Origin: Thalassia testudinum
Lineage: Eukaryota > Streptophyta > Magnoliopsida > Alismatales > Hydrocharitaceae
Assembly: GCA_037157565.1 (NCBI GenBank)
Contig: JAZHRO010000063.1
Coordinates: forward strand, 151,020,501 to 151,084,500
DNA: 64,000 bases
Direction of reading: 5' to 3'
The notes beneath the pieces were generated by a model. The model ran no database searches. It was not told where the DNA came from and worked only from the letters and a program-made list of their open reading frames with translations. The first letter of the stretch is position 1; the number at the start of each line of letters is the position of its first letter. A program made the translations under genes and the position numbers. This document shows, piece after piece, positions 21,546 through 31,716 of the stretch.

Positions 21546-22910
21546 CTGTTAGAACCTTTATTTTTGGGCTAGTTTAAGGCCCAAACGATGTCGATTTTTC
21601 GTAAACAAAACATTGTTGTTTTTCATATGAATTTCTTCACGCAATGATAACTTGTCTATATCTTTTGGAACCCTTTTGACCTGTCCATCAACGTCTTAGG
21701 TCTCTAGTCCGTCGAGCATACGAGACCTACGAAGACGTCGGGAGCTACTGTACGAGCCCCCATTCCACCCGGTTATCCTGGTAGAGTGGTTCTTACTACA
21801 AATCTTCAGTTTTAATAAAATGCATGCAATTAGTTAAACCTAGGATGTGAGATGAACCCTAGGAAGAAAAAAAGAACATATACTCTAGAATTCATCTACT
21901 CAATGGAACCCTAGGTTGTGGTAGGAATACTAGGGCTACAAAAGAATGTATGAGAATGACTGAGAAAATCATGAGTTGCTAAATGGAATGGACCACATCA
22001 TGAATAAACCGGTACCTGCTTGTATACTTGAAACCGAACATAGAGGAATTCATGTATGAACCCTACGGGGAATGTAGAATGAAATGATGGGAACACCATC
22101 ATGAGCCATAATTAGCTCATTTTGACCCATAAAAGAGAACAAAAGCTCCTACATAACCAACTGGAGGTCCTAATTCCATGAATAACCATTCTGAGATAAA
22201 AGTAAGAAATAAGGGGTAAAACTGTAATTTTACCATTGCAGTACAACAACGGGTTTTCTCATTGGCTAAATATAGGCCAAATGATCTTAACAAGATAAAA
22301 AGTGGGTTGGTTCAAACAGAAAAGGGTTCATGTGAATTTTGGGAATTAAATGACTTCTTGTAACCCTAAAATAGACCCACTTGATAACATGGTTCTGGTC
22401 AGGATAAAATCCACCTAAATCCTCTAAAAATCATAGAAAAATATTCTCTAGGGTTTAAAACCTTCAATTTGTCCCTTGAAACCTATTTTGAACTAAATTG
22501 GGGTCTCAGTCAAATATTTACCCCTAATTTGGATTTTTGGGTAAATTACCCAGTCAAACATGGTCATACCAAAAATATAACTTCACCATTAGATTTATTA
22601 GGTTCAAATTAGGTTTGTACCAAAATTTGGACCTAAGGAAAATTCGTCTTGACCGACTTTGCAAATAGGTCCAACCTAATTGCATTTCGACCCCTATCTT
22701 TTGAAAACCTCTGCAAAAACTCCCCTAGCTTCTTCTTCATTCTTTATAATTAGGTCCCTCTTTCATTATAGCAGAGGGAATCCTACTTCGGCGAGATTTC
22801 GAGGGCAAGATCTCCCTGATCTCTCAGAGAATCCCCTTTAAAATTGAAAGAGAGATTCTTTGAGAAATCTCCTCTAGTATGAACCCAATTTGAGGCTTTG
22901 TTTGGTACCC

Positions 22911-23003
22911 AATCTCTCATGCGAATGCATGAGAGATTCGGGTCTCCTCCAAGTTGCCATCTCCGGCGAGCTTGCTGTGCTTGGAAGCTTGGCTTCCAAG
23001 CAC
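22911..23003 (+). promoter_or_regulatory. Paired hairpins upstream of the Athila-like LTR TATA box
   Basis: Hairpin I: AATCTCTCATGC (22911-22922), loop GAAT, GCATGAGAGATT (22927-22938). Hairpin II: GTGCTTGGAAGC (22977-22988), loop TTG, GCTTCCAAGCAC (22992-23003). Both are perfect 12-bp stems and the TATA box follows 20 bases later. They recur at 47579-47671 and 60801-60892; hairpin I also recurs at 5137-5164 on the minus strand, with a paired change (T-A for C-G) next to the loop. Confidence 0.75.
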
Positions 23004-23022
23004 AAATCCATCCTCCAGGGCC

Positions 23023-23029
23023 TATATAA
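23023..23029 (+). promoter_or_regulatory. TATA box of Athila-like 5' LTR
   Basis: TATATAA in the context GGCCTATATAAGCAAACC, about 940 bases into the LTR and followed by a C-rich leader, fits the RNA polymerase II start region. The same text is at 47691 in the 3' LTR; copy 2 has TATTTAA (60913). Confidence 0.7.
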
Positions 23030-24828
23030 GCAAACCTAAGCCACCCCTCATCTCCCAAGCTTGACATTGGCCAGAAAATCCCTCAAATTCGTCTCTTCCT
23101 CCTCCAGCCAGTGGCTCAGCAAGCTCCGGCGACCTCCCTCTCTCTCCCTCGTCACCTAGCCACAATACCAGTGGCAGGGTCCTCTTCCTCTTGTTTGTCC
23201 ATGTCGCGCCGCACCTGCCGATGCCTTTGCAGCCCCTTCATTGTCGTCGTCCTCCCCCCACTGAGTGCTTTGTCTCCGGCGATGGCAATACGAGCCAGCC
23301 ACCATCTTTGCCTCCCCCTTCATCTCTTTACGCCCATATAAGTTCCCTTTTCCCTTCTAATCCTTTTTCCCTCTTTACTTCTTGAAAACACCCTTCGCAC
23401 TCCACCACCATCACCCCTTCCAGCTCCGGCCAGACCTCCGACGAGGTGTCCCCGTCGCTCTGCACCTCCATCCACCTCGCCAAACATCCCATAAGCTCTG
23501 CAACACTTCATTGAACATAAACCCTCACTCCATACACACTATCACTTACCTACAAGGGCCCCTGAACACACCCACTCACACGCACACAGGTTGCCCTAGG
23601 CACGCGCACTCCAGTAGCCCCATGCCATGTCGACCCCCGTAGTACATTTGTCGTGCCTCGGCGAAGCCTCCTGAGCTTTCTGATGTGGCTGCAAGGCTGT
23701 TTGCGTGTTAGCAGGTTCGGAGGGTCGCCTCCATTGACGACAGTGAGGAGCTTGCTTGTGAGCTCCCTCCAGGTCTACCTGCTCCAGGCCAACAGTCCCA
23801 GGTGGCGCGGAATACTTCGCCACACAGCTCCAGGCAGCCAATTAGCACTGAAGGTCGAAGCATCAGCTGTAATCAAACGAAGTTCCCTACTGCGGACGCA
23901 CGCGAAGGGAGGTTGGAAGATAGTCCCACCTCGGAAACTCTTGACCGCCCACAGCTGAATAAATTGCAAAACTGCATAGGGCTTATCGTCTCATAACCAC
24001 GGGGTGAGGTCCCACTCACCTTCACCCACCTTGTCCATGACCCAACCTCCGCGGACCTGGCGTGACCCGTATACCCGACCCAGCACACCGCGCCCACCAC
24101 CGCATGCCAGTGGGCCTGGTCCTAGGCGCATACCCAACCTGATTACTCGAAACAGTGGCTCTGGGAGAGCGAACCTAAGAGAGAAAGAGGAGAAGAGAGC
24201 GCGTGTGGGTAGGGGTAGGTTTTGCTCTTGCAGGGAAAGGAGAAGAAGAAGAAGCCAAGGAAGAAGAAGGCGGAGGCCAGAGAAAGCTAAGGAAGGAGAA
24301 GGCAAGGTTGAAGAGGAAGATGCTAAAGTCAGAGGAGAAGGACTGAAGGCAGAAGCAGAAGGAGCTGCCAAAGAAAGAAAGAGAAGGAAGGAGAAGAAGC
24401 TGAAGGTAAAGAAAGGCTAAGGCACAGGCACGAGAACAGAAGAAAAGAAAGAAAGAAGAAGAAGGAAGAAAGCAGCCATAAGAGAAGAATAGAGAAGAGA
24501 TTAGAACAGAAAAGAAAAGAAATAAAAGCACTGTAGCACCCATAGTTTAAGACGTCTGATTCACAAATTAGACGTCCAATTTTTGTGCTTCTTTACATAC
24601 ATTGATATTTTGTGTTTACATTTATGTTTTTGCACTATGACTCTAGTTTTCATTGCATATTATATTTAATTTCTCAAAGTTGTTCTCTTGATTTCTAAAC
24701 CCTAATTTGCTCCCTGTGTTCGACCTTGGACTTAAACTTCAAGAAATAAAATCTATTTGTTTTCAAAGAGATTTCAACTATATTACAATGCTTTACTTTA
24801 AAAATCGATTTCGCTTTAACAAACATTT

Positions 24829-24846
24829 TGGCGTCATTGTCGGGGA
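24829..24846 (+). other. Primer binding site, tRNA-Asp type, decayed
   Basis: TGGCGTCATTGTCGGGGA starts three bases after the LTR. It matches the complement of the plant tRNA-Asp 3' end (TGGCGCCGTTGCCGGGG) apart from three C/T- or G/A-type changes. Copy 2 has TGGCATTGTTGCCGGGGA with a one-base gap (62731); the young element has a single mismatch (31699). Confidence 0.75.
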
Positions 24847-25934
24847 GCAACGGGCGATTTAGAAATCTTGATTACAATTTCTGATTTGTTACTAACTTGA
24901 TATATCTCTTTTGTTGTGATTGTTTCAGGGGAGAAGATTCAAAGGAAGATGGCCGCACAGCAAACACACCTGGGGTAGGTAATCTCTGATTAGTCCTTTC
25001 TCTTAACCCCTCATTCTGAAAAGGAAAAACAAGATAAAATCAATTAGGACTACCTGCTTTCCATCTTTAGCTAAGTCACCAAAGTTGCCTGATTTGATTT
25101 CAACAACAAATATTGATTTGTGCATCCATTTAAGGTAACTAGGGCTACCACCTTCTTGATTGAGCCTAGATACCATATTTTTGGCAACTAAATTGGATCA
25201 AAATTAGAGCCAAATTAAGGATTCCAATTTAGGGTTTTAGAGACACATCTTCCTAAGCAAGAATCAACTATCCAAAAAGAGGTGTGTCGTAGCCTTGGTT
25301 GAAAACACTTATTCAAGAAAACCCTAAAAATTTAGGCTCTTAATTTCACTTGAATCCTCAAAGAAAGGATATAAAACTTCTCAAAGGACAAATAGGTGAA
25401 GTTGACCCCCTTGTTGGGTCAAACAACCTTGAAATTAGGTCACTTTTGCACTCAACACATCTAAAGTTCAAGTGGAATCTTAAGCACCAGTGCTCTTAAA
25501 TAAAAGTGGGAGACTTAAGAGGTCAAAGTCCCCATTCTGGTCTACCTGAAACATCAGCGACAAGAGAGGTCAGGTGGGGTAAACCTTGTAACTCGTGGGG
25601 ATGCTCTACCATGTAGGGGTCTTTGAGGAACTCTCCCTCTCTAGTTGCCCATGTATTTCTCAGGTGGACGACTTTCTAACTAAGGGGTATCATCCACCTT
25701 GAACCTCTATAGTCATCCAAATTTTTGGGTGTCTTGATTGGGTCCAGCACATTCTAATCTTGTCCAAACCATCAGTGCATGTTCAGTAGGAGGTCCTTAA
25801 GACCATCCTTGAGACCTCCTTTAGTGATTCACTCTCGCTGAGGCCAGGCCTCGATGTCCGTGTTTGTGCAGTAACCCCACCACCTAGACATCTCCTCTGA
25901 TTCATCAGAATCAAATTCTCTTTCTTCCATCATC
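24847..25934 (+). other. Untranslated leader of Athila-like copy 1
   Basis: No long frame. A segment at 24923-24985 is nearly identical in copy 2 (62824-62886): a splice-acceptor-like TTTCAG, then about 45 bases, then GGGGTAGGTAAT, which could be a donor. It encloses a nine-codon upstream ORF (24949-24978) whose ATG is ACG in copy 2. Spliced leader RNAs are possible but unproven. Confidence 0.5.
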
Positions 25935-27250
25935 ATGGCACAACCAGTAGAAGAGAATAATCTTGAGAACCAACTCCAGCGCCCAATTGATTTATTTCAA
26001 GCCTTTGTAAACCCGCCGCAGCGTCCTATGATGTGAGATCACTACAATCCCACTGCGTGGCAATCGAAGCTCGAGTCCAAATCCCGGCTGGAGGTCCTGA
26101 TTCTGAACTCAAGCCCAACATGATTCATGCTATTCCAAAGTTTCATGGGCTTAATTCCGAGGATCCCTTCCAGCACATCAAACAACTCAAACATCTGGCC
26201 CAGACCTTCGGGTCAGATGTCCAAAATCGGGATATTCTTCTTATGAAGATGTTTTCCTTCTCTCTCATGGACAAAGCAGCTCACTGGTATCAAACTCAAA
26301 CGCGTCCAATCAACACATGGGTTGAACTACAATCCGAATTCTTGAAAAAGTTCTTCCCAGTTGGTCGGACGAATGCTTTACGACACCATATCACACACTT
26401 CACTCAGCAATCTGGAGAACCTCTTCATGAAGCATGGGACCGTTTCCTGGATCTCATGCGAAAGTGCCTCCATCACAGAGTTCCTAAATGGGAACAAGTC
26501 CAGTCTTTTTACCAGGGACTCCGTGAAGATATTCGCTTATTCGTCAATGCAATCTGCAGAGGAAATATCATGGGTCAACACGAAGACACTGTGTGGGAGA
26601 TTCTCGAGAATATGTGTAAGAACTCCATCAATATGACTCCATGGGCTTATTCGACTGGAGGAATGCACGTGCATTGATGAATCCAAGGGGAGCACATGAG
26701 ACGTAGGGCCTGTTCGCATCCGTCGACTTGGAACTGATGGCCAGTCGGTTGGACAAGGTCTTTATCATCGAGAAGAAGGTTGATGAGCTGACTCGATAGC
26801 TGCAGTGAGCCACCTCTGCACAAAACCCGTTTGCATAGCTACCTCTTGGGAGGGAAGCTGTGCATAACATTTGTCACCGATCTTCTCAGGGGATGGACCC
26901 GTATCCACCCTCGTCTGACTCTAGGACCGGAGGAAACTTCGATTCGACTTACTCTAGTTGGGGGAGATCTGAACCCTCGTACTCTGACTTTCCTGAGGTT
27001 CCTCAAACCTGCGAGGACCTCAATGCCATCTAGAATGACCCATTTTCTAATACCTATAACCCTGGATGGTGGAATCATCCCAACTTCCTGTGGGCGGGAA
27101 ATAATCAGAATCAAAGACCATCATATCAACCCTGTCCACAAGCCTCTCGTCCATATTAGTCGCCTCAACCTTAGCCCAACCCCACCTATCAATCTGGGCC
27201 AACCCAAACAAATCAAATGACTCTTCTCCTTCAGACTCTAGTTGACATTC
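25935..27250 (+). pseudogene. gag: gag of Athila-like copy 1, broken
   Basis: The start at 25935 (MAQPVEENNLENQLQ...) is supported by the same start in copy 2 at 63844. Codon 34 is TGA where copy 2 has CGA, a CG-to-TG change, and one base is missing at about 26050, so the rest lies in another frame (26037-26677). That frame holds the retrotransposon gag core (PF03732 type): FHGLNSEDPFQHI, DKAAHWYQTQ, FLKKFFPVGRTNALRHHI, ESL-like GEPLHEAWDRFLDLMRKC, and VQSFYQGL. Gag forms the virus-like particle. Beyond 26677 only shredded sequence remains, down to about 27250. The copy is dead. Confidence 0.85.
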
Positions 27251-27699
27251 AGAAGACGAATGCGGCTATGTAAAAATAGCACAAGAATGAGATCACAGAG
27301 GTTTGCAATCAACTCGCCCATATGGTGAATTCTCGCCAACCTGGCACACTCCCTTCGCAACCTCTGTCGAATCCGAATAGCATGCCGAACTAGAGGCGCA
27401 TTATGAACCCAAATCTGGGCCAAGCCCGTATGATTTATTAGGCCCCTTCTGTTACATCACCCGACGGGATGGAAGGTTCGACATCGTTTGCGGGATTTTG
27501 GCAACACCACCTATTTTACCAACTCCAAACCAAAACCAGGCAGGACTAAATTATGTAACAACTTGTAGTGGCAAAGCAACACAAGACCCACCTTATCCAA
27601 GCCACTTTCAGCCTAGTAGTAACCCAAGCCCTAGGATAGTTATCCAGGACACCCCTATCCTAGATCAAGAACCTAGACCAAGGTTCCATCCAAGGTTCC

Positions 27700-28490
27700 A
27701 TTTCCCGAGACCTTGACCAAGGGAAAGAGGACAAACAAACTCGTGGCTCCTGAGGAGGATTTGGTCAAGCTCTTTGAGCAGGTCCATATAACATCCCCTT
27801 GATGGATGCAATCCGCCACGTACCGGCTTATGCATGATTTCTGAAGGACGTCTGTACACCCAAGCTTAAGCCGCGAACCAAAAGTGGGAGTCCGATTGTA
27901 CTGTTAGAGCAAGCCAGCTCTGTAATTTTGAGCAAACTCCCACCTAAGGCAAAAGACCCAAGTACTCCCCTGATTTCCTGTACCATTGGTGATACCCAAT
28001 TTGACAGAGCTTTATTAGATTTAGGAGCCTCCATAAACCTAATACCTACATCCCTCCTTGACCACCTTGAGGAATCTGAGCTTAAATTGATAGAGGTGAC
28101 ATTATAGTTGGCTGACCGATCTATTAAGTCACCAAAAGGAGTTCTTGAGGATGTCATCGTTAGGGTACGGGATTTCTATTTCCCGGTGGATTTTGTAGTC
28201 TTGGATATGGATGCTCCAGAAAACCCAAGGGATACACCAATTATACTAGGGAGACCCTTTCTGGCCACTGCTAGGGCCAATATAAATTCTGAGGAGGGCT
28301 AAATCGAACTGAAATTCGAGAACCAAACACTGAAGATGGACATCTTTAAGGCCCAACAAGGGATTAATTGTGGTGTTATAGAACAGATACGTGATATCAA
28401 GGCTGTGGTTGATGAACCGTATATTGAGGACAACCTGATTACTTCCGATCAACCACAAGAGGATCAAAACCCGCAATCAGAGGAGTCCTA
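27700..28490 (+). pseudogene. Aspartic protease region of Athila-like copy 1, broken
   Basis: The Athila-type protease is readable in one main frame with stops: PLMDAIRHVPAYA near 27800, LSKLPPKAKDPSTPLISC near 27935, the active-site triplet context LLDLGASINLIP (DLGAS at 28018-28032; most retroviral proteases have DTGA or DSGA, Athila has DLGA), [17 protein letters not shown], and ILGRPFLAT at 28243-28269. Stops at about 27837, 28105 and 28300 break it. The enzyme would cut Gag-Pol into working parts. The paralogous protease of the young element (34910-36307) is far better kept. Confidence 0.8.
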
Positions 28491-28559
28491 ATCTGACTTA
28501 GATACACCCATAACTCCTTCCCTTGCTCCTGACACACACCATGAACCGCCCGCTATTGG

Positions 28560-29452
28560 TGATAGCCCCGTTCTGGAACTTAAGCCTCTTCCCGACCATC
28601 TAAAGTACGTCTTTTTGGGTTCTAATTAGACGTTTCCTATGATTATCAGCTCCAGACTCACACCTGACCAGGAATCCCGTCTGATTACTGTTCTCCAGCA
28701 ACATCGTAGAGCCATTGGATGGACTCTCAATGATTTGATTGTTATCAGCCCCTCTTACTACACACACCGTATCTACACCGAAGAGGGCACACGACCTTCC
28801 CATGAAATGTAGAGACGACTGAATCCCAATTTGCAGGAGGTCGTGAAAAAGGAGATCATCAAGTGGTTGATGCAGGGATCATCTACCCGATCTCTGACAG
28901 TCGGTGGGTGAGTCCAATCCAGGTTGTGCCGAAGAAGGCAGGACTCACCGTGATCATGACTAAAATCGAAGAAATCATATCGACCCGTGTGGCGAACTCG
29001 TGGATAGTTTGCATTGATTATAGAAGACTCAATTCCTCCACGAAGAAGGATCATTTCCCACTAGCGTTTATTAATCAGATCCTCGAGAAACTAGCGGGAA
29101 ATAGGTTTTTCTACTTTTTGGACTGGTACTCCGATTATAACCAGGTGGCAATCCATCCTGAGGACGAAGAAAAGACCAATTTCACCTGCCCCTCTAAGAC
29201 ATACGTGTTCTGAAGGATGCCGTTCACTCTCTGTAATGCACTTGCTACTTTTCAACGGTGCATGCTTGCCATATTCTCAGATATGGTAGGCGATTATCTG
29301 GAAGTCTTCATGGATGACTTTTCAGTATTCGGAGAATCATTTGACGATTGCCTCCTGCACTTGGTCCAAATCCTCAGGCGGTGCATTGACGTGAATCTGA
29401 TTCTTTCCTGGGAAAAGAACCATTTTATGGTGCCTGAAGGAATTGTCCTGGG
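28560..29452 (+). pseudogene. Reverse transcriptase of Athila-like copy 1, left piece
   Basis: RT blocks are visible in order: SRWVSPIQVVPKK near 28905, CIDYRRLNSSTKKDHFPL near 29010-29065, FYFLDWYSDYNQVAIHPED near 29110-29165, TFQRCMLAIFSDMV near 29247 and the catalytic FMDDF (ATGGATGAC at 29310-29318), then FMVPEGIVLG. Stops and a frameshift near 29213 break the frame. The last codon is cut after GGG by the young element; the frame resumes at 40005 with HLISKKG. RT copies the element RNA into DNA. Confidence 0.85.
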
Positions 29453-29689
29453 TGATAAACACCAGTTTATCATCATTTTTATGCTCTAAAACTAACCTAG
29501 CTCTTAGGATTTTTCTCCGCAAACGGGTTTTTGGGCTGCATTTAGGCATAAATTAGGATAGGCATGCATTGCATTTTTTATTGTTGTTTTAATGTGTTTT
29601 TGTGAGTGTTAGGGATGTACAGATTCACAGATCCCTAAAACCCTAGCACTCAAGAAGGCAATTGGTGAAGGAGAAGCCCAGACTAGTTG

Positions 29690-30420
29690 GAACCCAGCTT
29701 GATCCAGCTCACCATAGTTGGAACCTAGCTTACTTGAACTAGGGTTAGCTCATCCCAGCTCCATTCAGCTAATCTCAGCTGGATGGCAGCTCAAGAGAGT
29801 TCACCTTAGCTCACCCTAGCTCAAGTCAGCTCAGATCCAGCTCAACTTAGCTGAGTCTAGCTCATCTCAGCTCCCACTAGTTCACAGGGAGCTCTAGCTA
29901 GCTCAGCTGAGTTGACAGGAGTTCACCCCAGCTCAGATCCAGCTACATTCAGCTCCACTCAACTCCAGCCAGCTGAAGAAGAATTCATCTCAGCTCAGGA
30001 AGCTCAAGTCCAGCTCCCGGGGACTCAGCTTAGCTCAACTCAGTTGAGCTAAGCTACCTTAGCTACCTCAACCAGCTTGATTCTCCCCGGGAGCACCAGA
30101 CCTAGCTCACCTCAGCTCATTTTGGTAGAAGCTTGCTCACTTTAGCTTGGCTTAGTAGCTAGCAATGAACTAGCAAGCTAAGCCAGCTAGAGTAGCCCCA
30201 TGCCAGCCTCTTCAGTAGCAGCCAGCTCCAGCTCCAGCTCCAGACTCTCCTCCTCAGCTCCTTCCTCCAAACCCTAGCTCCAACACCTTCTCCTCCACTC
30301 CACCTTTAGCTAAGCTAGCTTAGCTTAGCATAGCTAACAACCAGCTCCTTGGCCATTCATTACCTCCAAAATCAACCCTAGCTAGCTCCACCAACTCAAG
30401 CCTACCTAAGCTAGCTACTC
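29690..30420. repeat. AGCT-dense zone in the young LTR
   Basis: The four-base palindrome AGCT occurs roughly five times per 60 bases over about 730 bases, mostly as CAGCTC, TAGCTC or CAGCTG; chance would give about one per 256. Spacing is irregular, so this is not a simple tandem repeat. The same zone is at 37996-38726 in the 3' LTR. Six of the seven LTR differences fall within its words. Confidence 0.85.
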
Positions 30421-30428
30421 TACTCAAG

Positions 30429-30658
30429 TTGGCGCCACCTCCTAGCCATCCCTTCACCCCATTATCTCCACCAAAAGACACTTCAAGTTGGCGCCAAAAA
30501 CCACCCCTAACCACCTCTATATTGGCGCCACTTTCAGCCCCTTAAATCCACCCTACACCTACCCACATAAGCCATCCTAGCCATCCACATACCCCCCCTT
30601 CTAGAACCTTAAGGTGGCGCCACCTAATGACCTTCTAGAATGCCCATTTTGGCGCCAA
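30429..30658. promoter_or_regulatory. Five TGGCGCCA palindromes resembling E2F sites
   Basis: TTGGCGCCA at 30429-30437 and 30522-30530, TTGGCGCCAA at 30488-30497 and 30649-30658, and TGGCGCCA at 30615-30622, plus a decayed GGTGGTGCCAAC at about 30706, all 150-375 bases upstream of the TATA box. Two of them extend to TTTTGGCGCC, matching the E2F/DP site pattern TTTSSCGC. The 3' LTR has the same set, shifted by 8306 bases. Binding is inferred. Confidence 0.6.
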
Positions 30659-30802
30659 CACCAAAGGGTGTCAACACCCATAACTACCCCTTGGTGCCCT
30701 TTAAGGTGGTGCCAACTCTCCTTGGCCATGGGATCTCCAACCACCTCCATCAACTCATCTTGGCCATCCATTTCAAAGGTCACCATAGCCCCCCCTCCTA
30801 TT

Positions 30803-30810
30803 CTATAAAA
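30803..30810 (+). promoter_or_regulatory. TATA box of the young LTR
   Basis: CTATAAAA in TATTCTATAAAAAGCCACC, about 1350 bases into the LTR and followed by a C/A-rich leader. An identical copy is at 39109-39116. Confidence 0.7.
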
Positions 30811-31698
30811 AGCCACCACCTACCACCATTTTTGGGCATCCTCCCTTAGTATATTTTCTACCTAAACCACCTATACCTACGGCCAAGAAGAAGGAGTAGA
30901 GAAGGAGATTAAAGGGGCACATCACCAGCCCTTTTGGTGCCTTCTTCTCCCCACTCTCTTCAACTTGAGCCACGCCAAGGAGGAGGACTCTCCCACTTCA
31001 AGGAGGACGGCCAGGCAAAGGAGCAAAGCTTAGGGTGGACATCCACCCTTGGAGAGAAACTTAGGGCACGCCCCCTTAGGGCTTGCCTTGGAGGTCATCA
31101 CCTTGGCGGAGTTCTGCAAGGAAGGAGTTGAAGGATTCTTTTCAAGCTTGGGAGCCACCAACCTTGGAGCAAGAAGCCCTCTTCTTCACCATCTATCTAG
31201 AGGATTTGTGTTTTATTTTCTTATTTGCAATTTTCTAGTAGTACAAGCTTTCCTCTACTAGGCCTTTTGTAAAACACTTTATCAATTATCTAGTTGCCTT
31301 CTTTGCAAATTTTTTTTTGTTTGCATTTCTATTAGCTTACTTTCAGCATTCTTCACTCCCTCTCCCTAATTATTCTAGGCCTCCACTTGCCTAGAGTGAG
31401 CTTAGGGAGAGGTTCTGCTTGTCACATAAAAGTAGTATTTTAATTCGAAGTGTAAACACTTTTCCCGCCATCAGTTCGCATGTTGTCTTAGTTTAAAAAT
31501 AAAAAAATGATATATTGAAAAATACCAAAAAGAAAGTTGAGATTTATATTCCTAGCAAGAGAATCAATTTTGCAACCATATTGCCTCCTTGGACGACCCT
31601 AGATACTTCCCTATCTAGGATTATAAATTTAAGAGTTGATCGATTTTGCGCGTTACAACGACGTATTTAACAAACCGCGTGAAATCGCCATCACTTTT

Positions 31699-31716
31699 TG
31701 GCGCCGCTGCCGGGGA
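31699..31716 (+). other. Primer binding site, tRNA-Asp type
   Basis: TGGCGCCGCTGCCGGGGA starts five bases after the LTR and differs at one base from the complement of the plant tRNA-Asp 3' end. The first eight bases resemble the TGGCGCCA palindromes of its own LTR. Confidence 0.85.

Larger units (their letters stand above)
22085..24825 (+). repeat. 5' LTR of Athila-like copy 1
   Basis: Starts TGATGGGAACACCATCA, a fold-back tip, and ends TTTAACAAACA; 2741 bp. Two perfect hairpins precede the TATA box (separate entries). A GA-rich stretch at 24180-24520 codes for nothing but produces Lys/Glu- and Phe/Leu-rich frames. A single CG palindrome (AAGACGTCTGATT, 24549) lies near the U5 start. The 3' LTR and copy 2 (59974-62727) align along its length, with clear divergence. 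Confidence 0.9.
29453..31693 (+). repeat. 5' LTR of the young element
   Basis: 2241 bp, from TGATAAACACCAGTTTATCA (a perfect 8-bp fold-back with a 4-base loop) to ...ATCGCCATCA. It contains a very dense AGCT zone (about 29690-30420), five TGGCGCCA palindromes (30429-30658), a TATA box (CTATAAAA, 30803-30810), then the leader and a GT/T-rich 3' part. Frames inside it, such as 30934-31131, are repeated in the other LTR and have no recognisable product. Confidence 0.95.

Noticed and set aside
24004..24543. Lys/Glu-rich plus-strand frame and Phe/Leu-rich minus-strand frame
   Set aside because: They arise from the GA-rich part of the Athila-like LTR. The same stretch is present, with different frames, at 48759-49203 and 62015-62433, as expected for LTR sequence.
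30320..31261. Several 64-72-codon frames repeated exactly at 38626-39567
   Set aside because: They lie wholly in the two LTRs of the young element; the identity reflects LTR identity, not duplicated genes.
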